Shown: positions 7,948 through 16,221 of the stretch, in pieces
Numbering within the stretch: the first letter of the stretch is position 1
Layout: each line of letters opens with the position of its first letter
Assembly: GCF_007827955.1 (NCBI RefSeq)
Contig: NZ_VITR01000013.1
Coordinates: 1-64,000, forward strand
Length of the DNA stretch: 64,000 bases
Direction of reading: 5' to 3'
Origin: Nitrospirillum pindoramense
GTDB lineage: Bacteria > Pseudomonadota > Alphaproteobacteria > Azospirillales > Azospirillaceae
Position numbers and translations under genes: made by a program
The notes under the pieces: model-generated
Told to the model about the DNA's origin: nothing
Database searches by the model: none
What the model saw: the letters and a program-made list of their open reading frames with translations, nothing else

Positions 7948-8379
7948 TTATGGAAAAATCCCCATAAGTGCAGCCTCAGCTGCTTTTTCCAGGCTGCTTC
8001 CTCGAGAGATCAACAGTTTGATGGTATTGCTATCATGCTCAGTTAGCGCACCGGCCCGGACCGCGGCATCAAGATATTCATTGAAATTAAGTCCGTCGCC
8101 CAACATGTATTGGATGCGGTCAACCGCGATTTGGCTGACTCCGAAGGGGACGCCGGCCTTTATCCAATGAACATACGAATCGCCATTGTCCATGCCTCGT
8201 GGGCGACCTTTCATCATGGCCGTCAAAACAGCACCGCGCGCCGAATCCAAAGCCTGACTAGCGGCAGCTGTAGAAATTATGCCGGCGGCGACATTTTCAA
8301 GAGTTCGCCCCGTCCTAGCGCTCAGCACTCTAAGATATTCAAGGGCATTAGGATCGACATCGATCTTCAAGCTAGCCAT
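7948..8379 (-). CDS. Unknown protein with ribbon-helix-helix-like N-terminus
   Basis: About 143 residues. The start MASLKIDVDPNALEYLRVLSARTGRTLENVAAGI has the look of a short beta strand followed by two helices, as in ribbon-helix-helix regulators, but the rest (DSYVHWIKAGVPFGVSQIAVDRIQYMLG) is not diagnostic. The ATG at 8379 is preferred over the one three codons upstream because GGA is correctly spaced in front of it. It is probably in one transcription unit with the cysteine-cluster gene 48 bp downstream. Confidence 0.5.
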   Translation of the reverse strand: MASLKIDVDPNALEYLRVLSARTGRTLENVAAGIISTAAASQALDSARGAVLTAMMKGRPRGMDNGDSYVHWIKAGVPFGVSQIAVDRIQYMLGDGLNFNEYLDAAVRAGALTEHDSNTIKLLISRGSSLEKAAEAALMGIFP

Positions 8380-8611
8380 GGAATACATCCGTAGTCATCA
8401 AATGAATCGCCCGGATCGGCGATTATCGAAGTCTACAGGGGACCAAATTCCATCTGCAATGTTTTCAAATTTACCTTTATTTTTTCTTTTATGGTGGGAG
8501 CTAAGGCACATCCCAGACGCCCTAGCTAGGAGGCAGCAGCCCTAATAAGAGCAGGTAGCGGAGGGTGAGCAATGTCGTCCCCCTAAACCTAGCGGTAGTT
8601 CGCACGAGCCC

Positions 8612-8935
8612 CTATCGGTGTATTTTTCCTTCTTCAGGAACCTTGAGCCAGTTGAACTGGCTCAGGAACGCCCCCGGCTCACACCGCAGAGCGACGCAGT
8701 AGCGCACGAAATCCAGGACATCCAAGAGGACGTCCAAGCGCTCATACCGGGAGATCAGCGACTGCGTTGCACCCATGCGGTCGGCGACGTCAACCTGGGT
8801 AAGACCCCGGCGCTTTCGCTCAGCGACCAGCGCTTTAACGACAGCTGCATATTCCGGATCAAAACGGTCCTTGTTCGCCAAGCCAAACTCCCCTGGGGCC
8901 TGGACAGGGGGTAGCTCACCCAACGCAAAATGCAT
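8612..8935 (-). CDS. XRE-family helix-turn-helix regulator
   Basis: About 107 residues with a Cro/CI-type helix-turn-helix: ERKRRGLTQVDVADRMGATQSLISRYERLD, followed by VLLDVLDFVRYCVALRCEPG, the usual four-to-five-helix XRE domain. It is probably a repressor of the neighbouring cargo or of its own promoter. A second in-frame ATG lies three codons upstream (8944); neither has an obvious ribosome binding site. The divergent membrane-protein gene at 9074 lies 138 bp away and could share the control region. Confidence 0.75.
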   Translation of the reverse strand: MHFALGELPPVQAPGEFGLANKDRFDPEYAAVVKALVAERKRRGLTQVDVADRMGATQSLISRYERLDVLLDVLDFVRYCVALRCEPGAFLSQFNWLKVPEEGKIHR

Positions 8936-9073
8936 GATGTACATAGACAGATTGTGTCTTATTCTGGTGCGGCCGCTCTCTGCATCGGGGATGTCTTATC
9001 CCCCAAACGCCAGGGCGAGGAACTTCTTAGCCGCGCCGGGGACCGTCCCCGGGCCTCTCCATCGGAGCCGGGC

Positions 9074-9637
9074 ATGTCCTTCACCTCTCCTCACCCTGAA
9101 GACCGGCTGGCCAGCTTGGGCAGCAACCCGCTGACGACTTGCGGCTGGATGTTGGGCGGGTCGATCCTCGCCATGCTGGCCGGACCTTCGCTGGGAGGTC
9201 TCGGCGGCTTCCTCTTCCTCGGTGGCCTGTTCATGGTGGCGGCGTCGCTCTGGTGCGGTCTCCGTGCGATGTTCGGCACCCAGTTCTATAAAGCCGCCCA
9301 CCAGCTGGTCGCGACGGGTCAGTTCACCCCCACCTGGATCTACCGATCGTTCATGTGCGCCGGCGGCGGCATTCTCATGGTGGATGAGCCTGGACAGCGC
9401 GTTCACCTGGGAGGCGACACATTCGGATTCGCTGATATCAAACAGGTCACCTACACCTCGGCGATCGGCCCCGGTGCTCCATCGGAGGGGGAAGTCTCGA
9501 TCATCCGGAACAGCGGCATGAGCCCCGTCCGGGTGTTGCGCATTCCGCGGGCCGACGTGGCGCAGGTCGCCCATCGGCTGGCCAATTGCATCGGCGCCGG
9601 CGAGGCCACCATCGTTCCGCATCACAGGCAAGCCTGA
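9074..9637 (+). CDS. Membrane protein of unknown function
   Basis: About 187 residues. Two adjacent hydrophobic segments (CGWMLGGSILAMLAGPSLGG and FLFLGGLFMVAASLWCGL) form a hairpin near residues 20-65. A soluble C-terminal part of about 115 residues follows (GGDTFGFADIKQVTYTS..., SIIRNSGMSPVRVLRIPRADV), which resembles a PH-like small beta domain on a membrane anchor. The ATG at 9074 was chosen because the frame upstream of it is low-complexity and unlike protein. Family not recognised. Confidence 0.5.
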   Translation: MSFTSPHPEDRLASLGSNPLTTCGWMLGGSILAMLAGPSLGGLGGFLFLGGLFMVAASLWCGLRAMFGTQFYKAAHQLVATGQFTPTWIYRSFMCAGGGILMVDEPGQRVHLGGDTFGFADIKQVTYTSAIGPGAPSEGEVSIIRNSGMSPVRVLRIPRADVAQVAHRLANCIGAGEATIVPHHRQA

Positions 9638-9743
9638 CACCCTCGACACCTCGCCAGGTTCCGTCTTGTCGGCTCAGGCGGTGGGGCTGACACTGCCGGG
9701 GATTTTTGGATTGCGGTGAACCTCTCAGCTAGTGGCGCCGGTC

Positions 9744-10253
9744 ATGATCGCCTTTCTTGATTTCGAGGCGTCCAGCCTCGACCGGGGCAGCTACCCCATT
9801 GAGGTTGGCTGGGCGACGCCGAGCCAGCAGGACGGTGAGAGCTACCTGATCCTCCCCCACCCCGATTGGACGGATTGGGACCCGGCGGCGCAGGCCGTGC
9901 ACGGGATTTCCAGGCAAGCGCTGTTCACGCACGGTATGGCGGGACCGGCAGTGCTGGCACGGCTGTCGCGCAGCCTGGCTGGCCTGACGGTCTACAGCGA
10001 TGCGCCAGCGGAGGATGGGTATTGGCTGGAACGGCTTTGCCAGGCGTGTGGGCACCCCCAGCCATTCCTCCTGCACGATGTGGGGCCTCTCCTTCAGGAG
10101 ATGGCCAAAGCCACAGGCCAGGATCTGGACGCGGCCCGGCTGGAAGTGGGGCGCCAGTTTCCGACCCGTCATCGGGCCGCGCCGGACGCCACCTTTCTGA
10201 GGGCTCTATGGACTAGGTTAGGCGGCGAAAATAACTTATTAGTTGAGATATAG
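9744..10253 (+). CDS. DEDD-type 3'-5' exonuclease-like protein
   Basis: About 169 residues. The start IAFLDFEASSLD carries the first Asp-x-Glu motif of the RNase T/DnaQ fold. AQAVHGIS follows near residue 50, YSDAPAEDGYWL near 85-96 supplies the second acidic motif, and HRAAPDA near 145 matches the His-x4-Asp of DEDDh nucleases. All expected catalytic residues appear present, so it should be an active single-strand exonuclease. An in-frame GTG at 9732 could add four residues. It stands 84 bp before the DUF3800 gene on the same strand, a nuclease pair typical of mobile-element cargo. Confidence 0.7.
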   Translation: MIAFLDFEASSLDRGSYPIEVGWATPSQQDGESYLILPHPDWTDWDPAAQAVHGISRQALFTHGMAGPAVLARLSRSLAGLTVYSDAPAEDGYWLERLCQACGHPQPFLLHDVGPLLQEMAKATGQDLDAARLEVGRQFPTRHRAAPDATFLRALWTRLGGENNLLVEI

Positions 10254-10337
10254 CCGAATTGCCGGCGTAATAGAAGGTGGTCGAAGCGCCGGTATTTTAG
10301 GTGCTTCACGAGAATATGACCTGAATGGAGATAAAAA

Positions 10338-11468
10338 GTGAAAACGGTATATAAATCTGAAGAAATGCTGAAGATGGTTGCGGCAAAGCGCAATCTCTTT
10401 GCACCGCTTAAGATATTTTATGATGAGAGTGAGAATTTTCGTAAGGTTCGTCTTACAGAAAATGGATTTAATGTCGATATAAGCAAAGCTTTTGTATTGG
10501 CAGGAATAGCGCTTCAGCCTGGTCAGGCCGTGCCCGACGAAGCTACCGTGCGCTCTAAATTAATGATGCAAAGCAACATGGCAGAAATTAAGTTCGAATA
10601 TGTTGCTAATGGGACATATGAAAACATCCTAAAATCACGAAAACTTGAAGCATTTCTCAGACACCTCGTTGATCATAAGATCATTATTCATTACTCAGTT
10701 GTTGACATGCTGCACTGGACCTTAGTCGATATTATCGACAATACGGTAGGGCCGCACTGGGAACTGAAGAATGAGCTATTCAGAGCGGCAATACAAAGCA
10801 ACGGAAAGATTATTGATTTGCTTTATCGTTACGAATTTCCGGTGATACTGGAGGGGAAGACACGCACATTTCTGTCAGAACTAAGAGAAATATTGTCGGG
10901 ATTGCAGCAGTATCCTCAAAACTCCGATGCATTTCTTCTTCTAAGTACGCTTGACATGATAATCGAGAATCCAGATGTCGAGGATTGCTTGTACTCAACG
11001 GGTACAAAATACGAGGTGGTGGGAGGTCTTTCTTCTCATTACTTCCATTGCGTATACAAATTTCCCAAAGCTACACATTTATTCGACCGGGAGGTGGAGG
11101 TGGAGGATGCTTTATCAGGTGTTGAGGTGCAGGAAAGTGGAAATCCGGTTCAATTTTCTTTTCATGATTCGACATCAGAATTTGGTATTCAGATCGCGGA
11201 CGTTATAGCTGGTCTATTCTCAAAGCATTTTACTTACCTTCGATCTCTGCCTATTTCTGAGATTAGGCGGAGAAAGTTGAAGTTTTTTTCAACACAGAAT
11301 CGAAACCTCGCACTTATGAAGAAATTGATAGATTATTCTGACGCCATCAGTGACGGTACTTGCCACGCAATTCTTCCACTTGATACCGTCAGAAAGAATA
11401 ATTTATTCTTGCATGATATTGATCCGCCAGAAATGTATGATGAATTTGTTTACGCAAAAGGACCCTAA
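10338..11468 (+). CDS. DUF3800-domain protein
   Basis: 376 residues. Near residue 27 is IFYDESENFRK, the DES/DEAG-type opening motif of DUF3800, and near residue 285 is FGIQIADVIAGLFSKHF, the other family hallmark (Q-x-AD-x-x-AG). DUF3800 proteins have an RNase H-like core with acidic residues placed for metal binding and are common on mobile elements and near defence genes, but their activity is unproven. The gene is strongly AT-rich against its surroundings and is followed by a clear terminator at 11499. Confidence 0.75.
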   Translation: MKTVYKSEEMLKMVAAKRNLFAPLKIFYDESENFRKVRLTENGFNVDISKAFVLAGIALQPGQAVPDEATVRSKLMMQSNMAEIKFEYVANGTYENILKSRKLEAFLRHLVDHKIIIHYSVVDMLHWTLVDIIDNTVGPHWELKNELFRAAIQSNGKIIDLLYRYEFPVILEGKTRTFLSELREILSGLQQYPQNSDAFLLLSTLDMIIENPDVEDCLYSTGTKYEVVGGLSSHYFHCVYKFPKATHLFDREVEVEDALSGVEVQESGNPVQFSFHDSTSEFGIQIADVIAGLFSKHFTYLRSLPISEIRRRKLKFFSTQNRNLALMKKLIDYSDAISDGTCHAILPLDTVRKNNLFLHDIDPPEMYDEFVYAKGP

Positions 11469-11498
11469 TCTATTGATGCTTAGGTTCTTCTAATGCGC

Positions 11499-11528
11499 GC
11501 CGCCCATCGCTTGATGGGCGGCTTTTTT
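11499..11528 (+). terminator. Rho-independent terminator after the DUF3800 gene
   Basis: A perfect 10-bp stem, GCCGCCCATC with GATGGGCGGC, has a GCTT loop and is followed directly by TTTTTT at 11523-11528. Confidence 0.9.
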
Positions 11529-12349
11529 ATGCTGCCAAATCCATACCAGGCGGCCTCGTCTTGGCAGCACGTGGAGAAGTCATGCGCCTGATGGAGTCGA
11601 GATACCGATCAAGCCGCCTCAACGTGCAGGCCGCAATCTGGACGGGGTGTGCTGTGAGCTTCACCGCTGCAGCCGCGTTTGCCGGCTTGTTCTAGGGCGG
11701 CGGCCTCGCTTTCTCGTGGTAGCTCAAGTCGAGGCAGTATTGCTTTGAGGTGAGTGCCATTCGACTATTGCGACGCCAATGACCCAATGAAACCAGGTCG
11801 CTAACACATCCAATAAAATTGAATTGAGGGCTTTTGAGCTTTCTGGAAGTACGCCGATCCCGTGGTAGCAATTCTCAGCTACCTCGAGTTTTTTGCGGAC
11901 AGTAGGTGAGCGAGAATAGGGCGCGCCTTTGCCTATCGACCCGCAATCAGAAACTTGGTTGCGCTTAGACGGTGAGTCTGTTTCTATTGAGCCGTGCGGC
12001 CGGCCGGCCGCGTCCCCACCAAATGGTGCGCGATGATCTAGCGTTTACATGAGCGCCGATAGCATGATGCCCCGCCGCAGAGCGGCAGGGCATCAAGGAT
12101 AAGCGGGTGCACCAACACCCCTCATCCGGGCAAAGCGGCAATGTCGTAACCCACAAACCCACAATGCTGGCAGAGAATGCCACAACGCTGCCCTATTGTC
12201 TAGGGCGCGCCAATCCTCTCCCAGTCATTGTGGACTAAACCCAAGGGAAACCAGATGGGAACGGTCCTCCATGACGTGCGAGACCGCACGCAACTACTTA
12301 ATCCAATCTCGCCTTTATTGCTTTGCGGCTGCCGCGCGGGTAGGTCGCT
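11529..12349. other. 820-bp stretch without a convincing gene
   Basis: No frame here has protein-like composition over a useful length. A 37-codon frame from 11582 could make a tiny hydrophobic peptide, but nothing supports it. At 12066-12094 there is a hairpin with 13-bp arms (one mismatch) and a 3-base loop. The GC-rich 12000-12220 part also contains GGCCGGCCG and two GGGCGCGCC sites. It may be the scar of an older insertion inside the island. Confidence 0.4.
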
Positions 12350-12733
12350 ATGACGCTCTTCGCGCTCCCTTACAAACGCATAGCCGCTGAATGGCGGGCT
12401 GCGGCGGCTCACCTGTCCGCGGCCGCTGCCCGGTTCGAAGCCCTTGCTCGACTGGGCGCCCCATCTCCTGAACTAACCTCCCTCACGGTACCCGTGCGTT
12501 ATCGACGGACGCGGCAGAAATGCCAGGGGCCCATCCTGCAGCTGCTCGCCTCGGCGCCAGAGCCAATGTACCTGGAGGAGATCATGGCCGGGCTTCACCG
12601 GCAGGGGCTCACATCCCTGCCGAAGTCCGTGAAGGCCGCGTTGCGCCGACTCGAACTTCGTCATGCGGTTCAGGTGGTGGACGGAGATCGCTACCAGCTG
12701 GGCCCGACCTCCGAAGAGGGGGGGACACCGTGA
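12350..12733 (+). CDS. Small winged-helix protein, first of three in a row
   Basis: 127 residues. The N-terminal 45 are alanine-rich helix (YKRIAAEWRAAAAHLSAAAARFEAL). The C-terminal 75 look like a winged helix: CQGPILQLLASAPEPMYLEEIMAGLHRQGL, then SVKAALRRLELRHAVQVVDGDRYQL, where the last strand pair is the wing. Its stop overlaps the GTG start of the next gene, so the three genes at 12350, 12730 and 13151 form one operon running toward the transposase. DNA binding is inferred from the fold. Confidence 0.6.
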   Translation: MTLFALPYKRIAAEWRAAAAHLSAAAARFEALARLGAPSPELTSLTVPVRYRRTRQKCQGPILQLLASAPEPMYLEEIMAGLHRQGLTSLPKSVKAALRRLELRHAVQVVDGDRYQLGPTSEEGGTP

Positions 12734-13146
12734 TCAACGTGCCTTTGATCCAACGGAAATTGGGGGAAGTCCGCACGAGCCTCGCTCATGAGACTGGATT
12801 CGCGGCCGCCTTAGCCTGGGTGCTGGAGGAAGCCGGTGTGTCGCCACAGGGCGAAGCAGCGGCCGAACCAGCCCCCACGGTACCGCCACCCCCACCCCAG
12901 CCAAAGAAATTGCCCCGGCCGAAAACGCCCCTCACGAAGTACGTGTTGGCCATGATTGATAAAGCCCCAGGCCCCCTCACCCCCCTCGAGATATGCAACG
13001 AGCTGAAGGCCCGGGGAGTGACGATTTCTGAGGAGGAATGCCTTCAGATCCTGCGGCGCCTGGTTAGCGCCGGCCTGATCAAAGATGAGGGGCCAGGATT
13101 TGAGAATTCTCCGGAGGGCGAAACGCCGGGCGGTACCGGAAGCTGA
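12730..13146 (+). CDS. Small winged-helix protein, second of three
   Basis: 138 residues from a GTG that overlaps the preceding TGA. A helical N-terminus (LIQRKLGEVRTSLAHETGFAAALAWVLEEA) is joined through a proline-rich linker (PTVPPPPPQPKKLPRPK) to a C-terminal winged helix with TPLEICNELKARGVTISEEE and CLQILRRLVSAGLIKDEG. The order helix-linker-wHTH repeats that of its two neighbours, with little direct sequence identity. Upstream in-frame sequence lacks protein character, which supports the GTG start. Confidence 0.6.
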   Translation: MINVPLIQRKLGEVRTSLAHETGFAAALAWVLEEAGVSPQGEAAAEPAPTVPPPPPQPKKLPRPKTPLTKYVLAMIDKAPGPLTPLEICNELKARGVTISEEECLQILRRLVSAGLIKDEGPGFENSPEGETPGGTGS

Positions 13147-13150
13147 TGCC

Positions 13151-13561
13151 ATGGCAATGATCGAACCAAAGGCGGGCGATGCCCACCAGGCGGCGGAAGA
13201 TGCCGCCTGGTGGGAGGATGTTACGGCCGGTGCCCAGTATGCCGCTGGCATGGCTGCGGGACTGGCTTGGGTGGCGCGTTACGCCCGCGCGCCTACAGCC
13301 GGGGAGTCTGCGCCACCTCCCTATGATGCGCTACGGCCGGCGCCGGCGCGCTATCGCGACCCGACACCGACACAGCGGCCTATCATCGACATCATGCGGC
13401 GTGAGGCCAAGCCGCTATCGATCAAGACCCTCATGGCCCTGGCGCGCGCCGAAGGCCACGACCTCATCCGGCCGACCGTCAAAGACGTGCTGAGGCGCCT
13501 GCACAGCCGCGGCGACGTTACGCTCCTACCCAATGGCAGATGGCTCCTGGTCCATCTCTAG
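13151..13561 (+). CDS. Small winged-helix protein, third of three
   Basis: 136 residues from an ATG four bases after the previous stop. The N-terminal half is alanine- and tryptophan-rich helix (AAEDAAWWEDVTAGAQYAAG), followed by a Pro-rich joint. The C-terminal half is a winged helix: TQRPIIDIMRREAKPLSIKTLMALARAEG, then TVKDVLRRLHSRGDVTLLPNGRWLLV. Its layout matches the two genes before it. It ends 22 bp before the 3' end of the convergent regulator gene. Confidence 0.6.
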   Translation: MAMIEPKAGDAHQAAEDAAWWEDVTAGAQYAAGMAAGLAWVARYARAPTAGESAPPPYDALRPAPARYRDPTPTQRPIIDIMRREAKPLSIKTLMALARAEGHDLIRPTVKDVLRRLHSRGDVTLLPNGRWLLVHL

Positions 13562-13582
13562 GGAGGGAATGCCATGCCTGGA

Positions 13583-13876
13583 TCAACTGTCCCCAGCTTT
13601 GGTTTCGGCAGCTTCCTTCGGGAGAAACTGAGCCACCTCCTCAAGCGTGACCCCGGGAAGGCCGATCGCCGCCAGCAAGGCGAGGAAGAAGCCGGGATCG
13701 TACATGCTCCGTCGGACCTTGTTCCCCAGCGCCACGCGTTCCTTGGGCTCGCCGGCGAAGCTGGGAGGCTGGGCGATGTCGGAATAATCCACCCGCCGCT
13801 GGGCCATAGCGTGGCGCAGAAAGCGGAAGAGTGCTTCCCGCCATTGGTCTTCGGTGACGTGTCGCAGATCGGTCAA
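13583..13876 (-). CDS. DUF6471-like small regulator
   Basis: About 97 residues. The core TEDQWREALFRFLRHAMAQR, RVDYSDIAQ, then ALGNKVRRSMYDPGFFLALLAAIG matches the layout of DUF6471 proteins (W-x-x-x-x-(K/R)-x-L-L, (R/V)-x-Y-x-x-LA, N-K-(I/V)-x-R-x-x-(F/Y)-x-x-x-FFL-x-x-L-x-AIG), short helix-turn-helix-like proteins of unknown role. The TTG at 13876 was chosen because GGAG lies six bases in front of it; the frame stays open to an ATG at 14005 that would overlap the transposase gene. It is divergent from the transposase, with two palindromes between them, so it is a good candidate for a transposition repressor. Confidence 0.6.
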   Translation of the reverse strand: MTDLRHVTEDQWREALFRFLRHAMAQRRVDYSDIAQPPSFAGEPKERVALGNKVRRSMYDPGFFLALLAAIGLPGVTLEEVAQFLPKEAAETKAGDS

Positions 13877-13898
13877 GAGGGACTCCGGCTGAATTCGT

Positions 13899-13973
13899 CG
13901 CCATCGTATATGATGGCATTTCCCGTTGCAACGCGTCCGGCGGAGGAGTATAACGCCATCATATACGATGGCG
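13899..13973. promoter_or_regulatory. Twin operator-like palindromes upstream of the transposase
   Basis: CGCCATCGTATATGATGGC (13899-13917) and its exact reverse complement (13955-13973) flank a 37-bp spacer. Each arm is itself a palindrome of the form CCATC-N6-GATGG. They lie between the divergent DUF6471-like gene and the transposase start at 13985, where a dimeric repressor could control both. Confidence 0.65.
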
Positions 13974-13984
13974 ATGGCCCGGAA

Positions 13985-14968
13985 ATGCGCAAGCAGGGAA
14001 CCCACTTTCTGAAGTCAGCGAGGCGCGCGACCTGGTCGCTGTGGCGCGTCGCTGAGATGACGGAAGAAGAGGCCTACGAGCGCTTCCTGAAGCATCGGTG
14101 GCCACGGACGGCAGGCCAGCCAGTTTGCCGGTTCTGCAAGTGTGAGAGGTGCTACACCATCACCACGAGGCGGATATTCAAGTGCTCCGCCTGCCGCCGG
14201 ACTTTCTCGGTGACCGCCGGCACGCAGTTCAATTCAAGGAAGATCACCTTCAAGAGGATCATAGCGGAGATCACGACGTTCGTGCTCAACGCCAAGGGGA
14301 TCAGCGCCATCCATGCGTCCCGCACCGTGGGTCTAAACACCAAGACGTCCTTCATCTTCAACCACAAAATCCGCGAGACCATCGCGATCAAACGCGGCGA
14401 CCTGGTCTTGTCAGGTGAGGTGGAACAGGACGCCGCGTATTACGGCGGGCACGTCCGCCCTGGGAATACCGGCCGGGAGGGGCTGCGGCCCGACAAGAAG
14501 CAACCCAAGAAGCTGCCCAAGAAGAGGGCGGTCTTCGTGATGCGGGAACGGGGCGGAAACACCGTAACGCGGGTGATAGAAAGCGAAACCACTGAGGAAA
14601 TCCTGGCGGCGAATGCCAAGCACGTCGCCCCGGGTAGCGTGATCTATACCGACGAGCACAAGGCTTATGGCGCGCTGCACGCCCGGTACAAGACCTATCA
14701 CGTTAACCATCGCCTCGAGTACGTCAACGGCAGGATCCACACCAACGGCGCGGAGGGCTTCCACTCCCGCATGCGCCGCGCCGAAATTGGCGTTTACCAC
14801 CGGATCAGTTCGCATCTGCTGGGGCTGTACAGCGCGGAGATGGCCTACCGCGAAGATCGGCGCCGCGTGGATGATGCCAGCCAAGTCTGGGAAGTCATCG
14901 AGATGATGCTTGCCACCCCCGTCAGTCGCGTGTGGACGGGCCGGTGGCAGAAGACGGCGTGGTGCTGA
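13985..14968 (+). CDS. IS1595-family transposase
   Basis: 327 residues. The N-terminal MTEEEAYERFLKHRWP is the family's typical opening and is followed by a zinc ribbon (CRFCKCERCY...FKCSACRRTFSVTAGT). The DDE-type domain follows: the first Asp in VEQDAAYYGG, the second in IYTDEHKAYG, and the Asn/Glu region in RIHTNGAEGFHSRMRR. The length and order are complete, so it should be active. The start at 13985 is chosen because residues before MTEEEAY (KSARRATWSLWRVAE) still match the family; the frame is open further upstream without similarity. A four-base overlap couples it to the next small gene. Confidence 0.88.
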   Translation: MRKQGTHFLKSARRATWSLWRVAEMTEEEAYERFLKHRWPRTAGQPVCRFCKCERCYTITTRRIFKCSACRRTFSVTAGTQFNSRKITFKRIIAEITTFVLNAKGISAIHASRTVGLNTKTSFIFNHKIRETIAIKRGDLVLSGEVEQDAAYYGGHVRPGNTGREGLRPDKKQPKKLPKKRAVFVMRERGGNTVTRVIESETTEEILAANAKHVAPGSVIYTDEHKAYGALHARYKTYHVNHRLEYVNGRIHTNGAEGFHSRMRRAEIGVYHRISSHLLGLYSAEMAYREDRRRVDDASQVWEVIEMMLATPVSRVWTGRWQKTAWC

Positions 14969-15189
14969 TGATGGAGCGGACTGGGCGAGAACGGCCGCCG
15001 GCGCTGCGCGAGGCTTTCGTCATGGTGACCGATCTGACGGGCCGCCGGCACGCCTTGGCCCCCAGTTTCATCGCCGGCATCTCTGATGCCGATGACACCG
15101 CCATGAACGCCTGCATCACCTTGCGGACAGGCGCCATGCTGCTGGTCACGGAGTCGCTGGATCAGTTGATGGCCCGACTCATCAGTTAG
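14968..15189 (+). CDS. Small protein coupled to the transposase
   Basis: 73 residues starting at ATGATG, which overlaps the transposase stop (TGATG). The sequence VMVTDLTGRRHALAPSFIAGIS...ACITLRTGAMLLVTESLDQLMARLI is a compact beta-rich unit resembling FlbD-like or small beta-barrel proteins (strand, Asp-x-x-G turn, strand, then ITLRTG-x-x-(L/V)-x-V-x-E-S). Function unknown; translation together with the transposase suggests an accessory role. It overlaps the 3' end of the convergent metallopeptidase gene by four bases. Confidence 0.55.
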   Translation: MMERTGRERPPALREAFVMVTDLTGRRHALAPSFIAGISDADDTAMNACITLRTGAMLLVTESLDQLMARLIS

Positions 15190-15854
15190 GCATTGCGTGG
15201 GTCAATCCCCAAAAATGTGGGAGGGCCAATCTCCAGGAGTTTTACTCTTTCTATCGTCTTAACCAACGGCATCGCTTCAAGCTCACTCGCGCCTAACCGG
15301 AAGAATTTTGGCGTTTTGGCGCTCTGCGCGAAAGCAATATCCGTCAATTTAGTAATACGATCTGCATTATCGTTAACAATATTAACCGCATCTATGAATG
15401 TTCTGTTGCACATCCATTTAAGCTCACGCTCCACGGAATTTTGGTCATTCGGTTCTGTGTCTGGGTAGTAGAAATTTCTCATAAGATGGAAATATTCTTG
15501 CGCCTTTGCATTATCTTCTTTTGCACCACGATCTACGGCGTCAATGATTTTGCATGCTTCGCTTTGATCCACGAGATTTTGCTCGGCCGTTAAGCCAGGT
15601 AACGCTTCCGCCACTGCGCCAGCGAATAAGACGATCGCGCGACGCCGAACGTACGCAAGAAGGTCATCAGTAGAATTAAAAGACTCTGAAAGAGTTATAC
15701 TAGATGTTCCATGATAGCCGCCGCTGTCTTCAATCAAAACAGAAATACCAGTGGTCTTGAACCCAAGTGCACGCGCCATGACATAGTGACCAAATTCATG
15801 TTGAGCGACCTTACGAAAGCGATATCCAGGAACTTCCGGTGTAAATACATTCAT
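15186..15854 (-). CDS. HExxH metallopeptidase-like protein
   Basis: 222 residues, no signal peptide. Near residue 19 is VAQHEFGHYVMARALGF, a zinc-peptidase HExxH motif in the setting used by the M41 (FtsH) peptidase domain, and near residue 78 is AIVLFAGAVAEALPGL, matching the helix that supplies the rest of the M41 active site. There is no AAA+ domain, so it is a stand-alone peptidase-type protein. A third zinc ligand was not pinned down. The gene is AT-rich. A small membrane protein gene lies just upstream on the same strand and may be functionally linked. Confidence 0.65.
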   Translation of the reverse strand: MNVFTPEVPGYRFRKVAQHEFGHYVMARALGFKTTGISVLIEDSGGYHGTSSITLSESFNSTDDLLAYVRRRAIVLFAGAVAEALPGLTAEQNLVDQSEACKIIDAVDRGAKEDNAKAQEYFHLMRNFYYPDTEPNDQNSVERELKWMCNRTFIDAVNIVNDNADRITKLTDIAFAQSAKTPKFFRLGASELEAMPLVKTIERVKLLEIGPPTFLGIDPRNA

Positions 15855-15912
15855 TTTTCACCAATCCGCTATAAGATTTGCTGACAATTGTGCTAATGCT
15901 GCGCCCTATCTT

Positions 15913-16221
15913 TTAGCTAACCCCAAACATCTTCCTAACGATTTCAGCTTGCGGCTCTGCCATCCAAAGCGTGGACGCCAATGGGCCAATTGCAATCAGT
16001 GCGAATCCAGCAGCCAATTTGTTAAACCAAGCAGATGTTTCGCCCGTCGTAATCGACGAAAGAAGCCAGAAGGAGGCCGAGAGGAGGCCAGTGAACGCGA
16101 CGATATGGATCAACTTAAGGTGAGACATAGCCGCGAGGGCGGTCGCGATATTGATGCACGTGCCAACGGCGGCCACGAACTTTACCGCGGTCATAACGAC
16201 CGATCCGATGAATTCCTTCAA
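15913..16221 (-). CDS. Small membrane protein
   Basis: 102 residues with three hydrophobic segments: VVMTAVKFVAAVGTCINIATALAA, LIHIVAFTGLLSASFWLLSS and LAAGFALIAIGPLASTLWM. It is followed 58 bp later by the HExxH protein on the same strand. A membrane partner or substrate of that peptidase is possible but only inferred from position. Base composition is moderate. No family recognised. Confidence 0.5.
   Translation of the reverse strand: MKEFIGSVVMTAVKFVAAVGTCINIATALAAMSHLKLIHIVAFTGLLSASFWLLSSITTGETSAWFNKLAAGFALIAIGPLASTLWMAEPQAEIVRKMFGVS

Noticed and set aside
11965-12412. Two short minus-strand frames in the island gap
   Set aside because: Low-quality composition and overlap with the start of the winged-helix operon.
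13574-13984. 137-codon upstream extension of the transposase frame
   Set aside because: It runs through the divergent regulator gene and both palindromes, and has no similarity to IS1595 transposases.
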